Source of the DNA: Chloroflexota bacterium
GTDB taxonomy: Bacteria; Chloroflexota; Dehalococcoidia; GIF9; AB-539-J10
Assembly (NCBI GenBank): GCA_015222255.1
Contig: JADFUX010000076.1
Coordinates: 1 to 7,609 of the forward strand
Length of the DNA: 7,609 bases
Direction of reading: 5' to 3'
Shown here: one piece after another, positions 6,370 through 7,609 of the stretch
Layout: the number at the start of each line of letters is the position of its first letter
Position numbering within the stretch: position 1 is the first letter of the stretch
Program-made: the position numbers and the translations under genes
Notes under the pieces: model-generated
The model's database searches: none
Seen by the model: only the letters and a program-made list of their open reading frames with translations
Told to the model about the DNA's origin: nothing

Positions 6370-7191
6370 TCATGCTGCCACCACTCTCCAGCTATGTGCG
6401 TAAACATTCATCCTTTTTCCCCTGGCAAAGCCAATGAGAGTTATGCCCCAATCACTGGCTAATCTGACTGCCAGGTCGGTAGGAGCGGATATGGATATTG
6501 TCATAGGAATGCGTCTTCTAGCTACTTTGAGCAATATCTCCGAGGAGACCCTTCCGCTGGTGATTACTATGCGGTCATCTGTGGGCACGTCTTTCAAGAT
6601 GCATTCCCCGAGGACTTTGTCAAGGGCGTTGTGCCTTCCTATGTCCTCAGCGGAGATGAGGATGTCGCTTGTGTCGCACAATGCGGCTAAGTGAGTGCCA
6701 CCTGTTGCTCTGAAAATGGGAGAGCGATGCTGGAATTTCTCCACAAGGCCGAAAACGTCATGGGTCGAGATATTCATTTGGGACTCCACCTTCCTCCAGT
6801 GGGTTACGCTGGCAAGTCCCCTGCCACCACTGGAAGCAATGACCCGCTTGGGCAAAGTCTCCGCTGGCTGCCTTTTATCATCGATGGTTTCTACCCAGAC
6901 CATGCCATTCTTGTCATCAACTGTTATTCTCTTGATCTCATCTTTGCTTCTAAGCAGTCCCTCGGAGGCGATGAAGCCGACAGCCAAATAGTCTAGATTT
7001 GATGGGGTGCAAAACAAAGTTGCCAACTGGTGCTCATTCAGGATAATAGTGAGAGAGCCCTCTCTCGCAAGCATATCTTCAATCTCACTCTTACCTTCTT
7101 CGGTAACACACAGTATAGAAAACCTCTCCATCCCTTCCATTTCCATTCGCGCTAAACGTCCATCTTGCATTGATGAGTTCTTCCAGTGCAA
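6370..7191 (-). CDS. fdhD: FdhD-family protein lacking the catalytic cysteine loop
   Basis: Up to 273 residues. FdhD normally carries sulfur from a cysteine desulfurase to the molybdenum cofactor of formate dehydrogenase. Family landmarks are clear: LATLFCTPSNLDYLAVGFIASEG (56-78, containing CTP), ATGGTH (162-167), EDIGRHNALDK (182-192), TSGRVSSEI (211-219) and GFARGKRMNVYAH (254-266). In the E. coli protein the mobile loop GCGVCG bears the two essential cysteines; many relatives keep at least the first, as SGCGxG. Here the loop reads ASSGGRG (119-125), with Gly122 at the first cysteine position, encoded by a plain GGT. Other cysteines are 28, 61, 172 and 197. The start is unsettled: residue numbers use the TTG at 7191, which overlaps the upstream small ORF and directly abuts AGGGGAGGG; ATGs at 7170, 7146 and 7131 are alternatives that keep all motifs. 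No formate dehydrogenase gene is in the window. Confidence 0.9.
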   Translation of the reverse strand: MHWKNSSMQDGRLARMEMEGMERFSILCVTEEGKSEIEDMLAREGSLTIILNEHQLATLFCTPSNLDYLAVGFIASEGLLRSKDEIKRITVDDKNGMVWVETIDDKRQPAETLPKRVIASSGGRGLASVTHWRKVESQMNISTHDVFGLVEKFQHRSPIFRATGGTHLAALCDTSDILISAEDIGRHNALDKVLGECILKDVPTDDRIVITSGRVSSEILLKVARRRIPMTISISAPTDLAVRLASDWGITLIGFARGKRMNVYAHSWRVVAA

Positions 7192-7364
7192 CCCTCCCCT
7201 GAAGACCTGGCTTCTATCTCGGCATCTTGATATTGCGGGCTGAGACGGTTGGCCATGGCTGTCAAACCATCATAGAATTCACAGGGGTAGATTAGACTAA
7301 CCGCATGAAAACGGCAATCACCTTTGATTTCCTTGACGGTTATCCAAGTTTCATACCTCCACAT
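7152..7364 (-). CDS. small protein of unknown function upstream of fdhD
   Basis: An ATG at 7364 opens a 70-codon frame (start MWRYETWITV, end THQCKMDV). GGAG lies 8 bases before it, a properly spaced ribosome binding site, which is better than any site for fdhD. The stop falls inside or directly before the fdhD start region, so translation could be coupled. It has four cysteines (GDC, YPC, EGC, HQC). The opening ITVKEIKGDC faintly recalls short cysteine-containing families such as TIGR04076, but the rest does not let me assign it. It could also be the remnant of a longer gene, or a chance frame. Confidence 0.4.
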   Translation of the reverse strand: MWRYETWITVKEIKGDCRFHAVSLIYPCEFYDGLTAMANRLSPQYQDAEIEARSSGEGCTGRTHQCKMDV

Positions 7365-7385
7365 ATTGTTAACTCCAAAATTCAA

Positions 7386-7609
7386 CGTTGCGATTGCTCT
7401 CTACCGAGGGGTGCAGCTATAGGCTTTCGCCGGCGTTCTCTGTCTCTAACGGTGTGTCAGCTAATGCCCGCCTCGCCGGGTGGCTCTACCAAAGCATATT
7501 CCACACCTTCTACTTTAGGAATAGTAATCAAGATATGCCTCCGGGATTCGAGCCTCCTGACTGGTTTCCGTTCTATCCCTTGCCTACAGCACAGTTGCTT
7601 GATTAGACA
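7386..7609. other. right-edge stretch with no supported gene
   Basis: A minus-strand frame enters from the right edge and is open for 50 codons to a TGA at 7459-7457, ending VEPPGEAGIS. It could be the C-terminus of an upstream gene, but it is Arg-rich, matches nothing I know, and the window edge prevents testing its length. CGCCGGCG (7428-7435) and CGCCGG (7474-7479) are the only GC-rich repeats. There is no good promoter for the small ORF and fdhD, so their transcript may start beyond the window. Confidence 0.35.

Noticed and set aside
6348..6375. hairpin at the fdhD stop (GCATG/CATGC)
   Set aside because: Just 5 bp, followed by A residues rather than T on the coding strand, so not an intrinsic terminator.
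7386..7460. possible riboswitch leader upstream of the small ORF and fdhD
   Set aside because: Compared by eye with glycine, cyclic-di-GMP, SAM, fluoride and cobalamin core motifs; none fits.
7536..7563. tRNA T-arm-like motif on the minus strand (GGCTCGAATCCCGG)
   Set aside because: The flanking bases do not form the 5-bp T stem, and no acceptor or anticodon arm can be built around it.
7457..7609. 50-codon minus-strand frame entering from the right edge
   Set aside because: It could be the end of a real gene, but the edge hides the rest and the Arg-rich sequence matches nothing I know. Kept only as a note in the right-edge entry.

Overview
The window looks like a chromosomal piece of an anaerobic bacterium. 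A Dehalococcoidia-type Chloroflexota is my best guess, from moderate GC, the style of the surface lipoprotein, and a methanogen-like set of sulfide-using enzymes; no phylogenetic marker settles this. I see no phage or transposase genes and no CRISPR array.

Left part (1-1723): the 5' half of a tRNA-His(GTG) gene runs off the left edge on the minus strand, with a clear sigma70-type promoter. About 470 bases follow with no gene I can support. Next comes a plus-strand gene with a near-consensus promoter (552-580), a perfect dyad at the expected transcription start and a strong ribosome binding site. It encodes a lipoprotein carrying an intact rhodanese domain and two Ig-like repeats.

Middle and right part (1752-7364): everything supported is on the minus strand, convergent with the lipoprotein gene. 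In transcription order it reads: a small unknown ORF, fdhD, (166-base gap with a hairpin and a promoter candidate), cysK, a THI4-type thiazole synthase, (101-base gap holding a REP-like palindrome), a COG1900/DUF39 homocysteine-biosynthesis protein, a NIL-domain ferredoxin, (264-base gap with a possibly broken small zinc-ribbon ORF), and a COG2122/UPF0280 ApbE-like protein.

The main theme is sulfide assimilation. COG1900, the NIL-ferredoxin and COG2122 are the three proteins linked in methanogens to making homocysteine directly from aspartate semialdehyde and sulfide. CysK makes cysteine from sulfide. The THI4 protein has His where the suicidal yeast enzyme has its sulfur-donating Cys, so it should draw on free sulfide for the thiamin thiazole. 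One locus thus appears to route sulfide into Met, Cys and thiamin precursors. FdhD, normally a sulfurtransferase for formate dehydrogenase, sits just upstream but lacks the family's catalytic cysteine loop. The rhodanese lipoprotein across the convergent junction adds a possible extracytoplasmic sulfur link.
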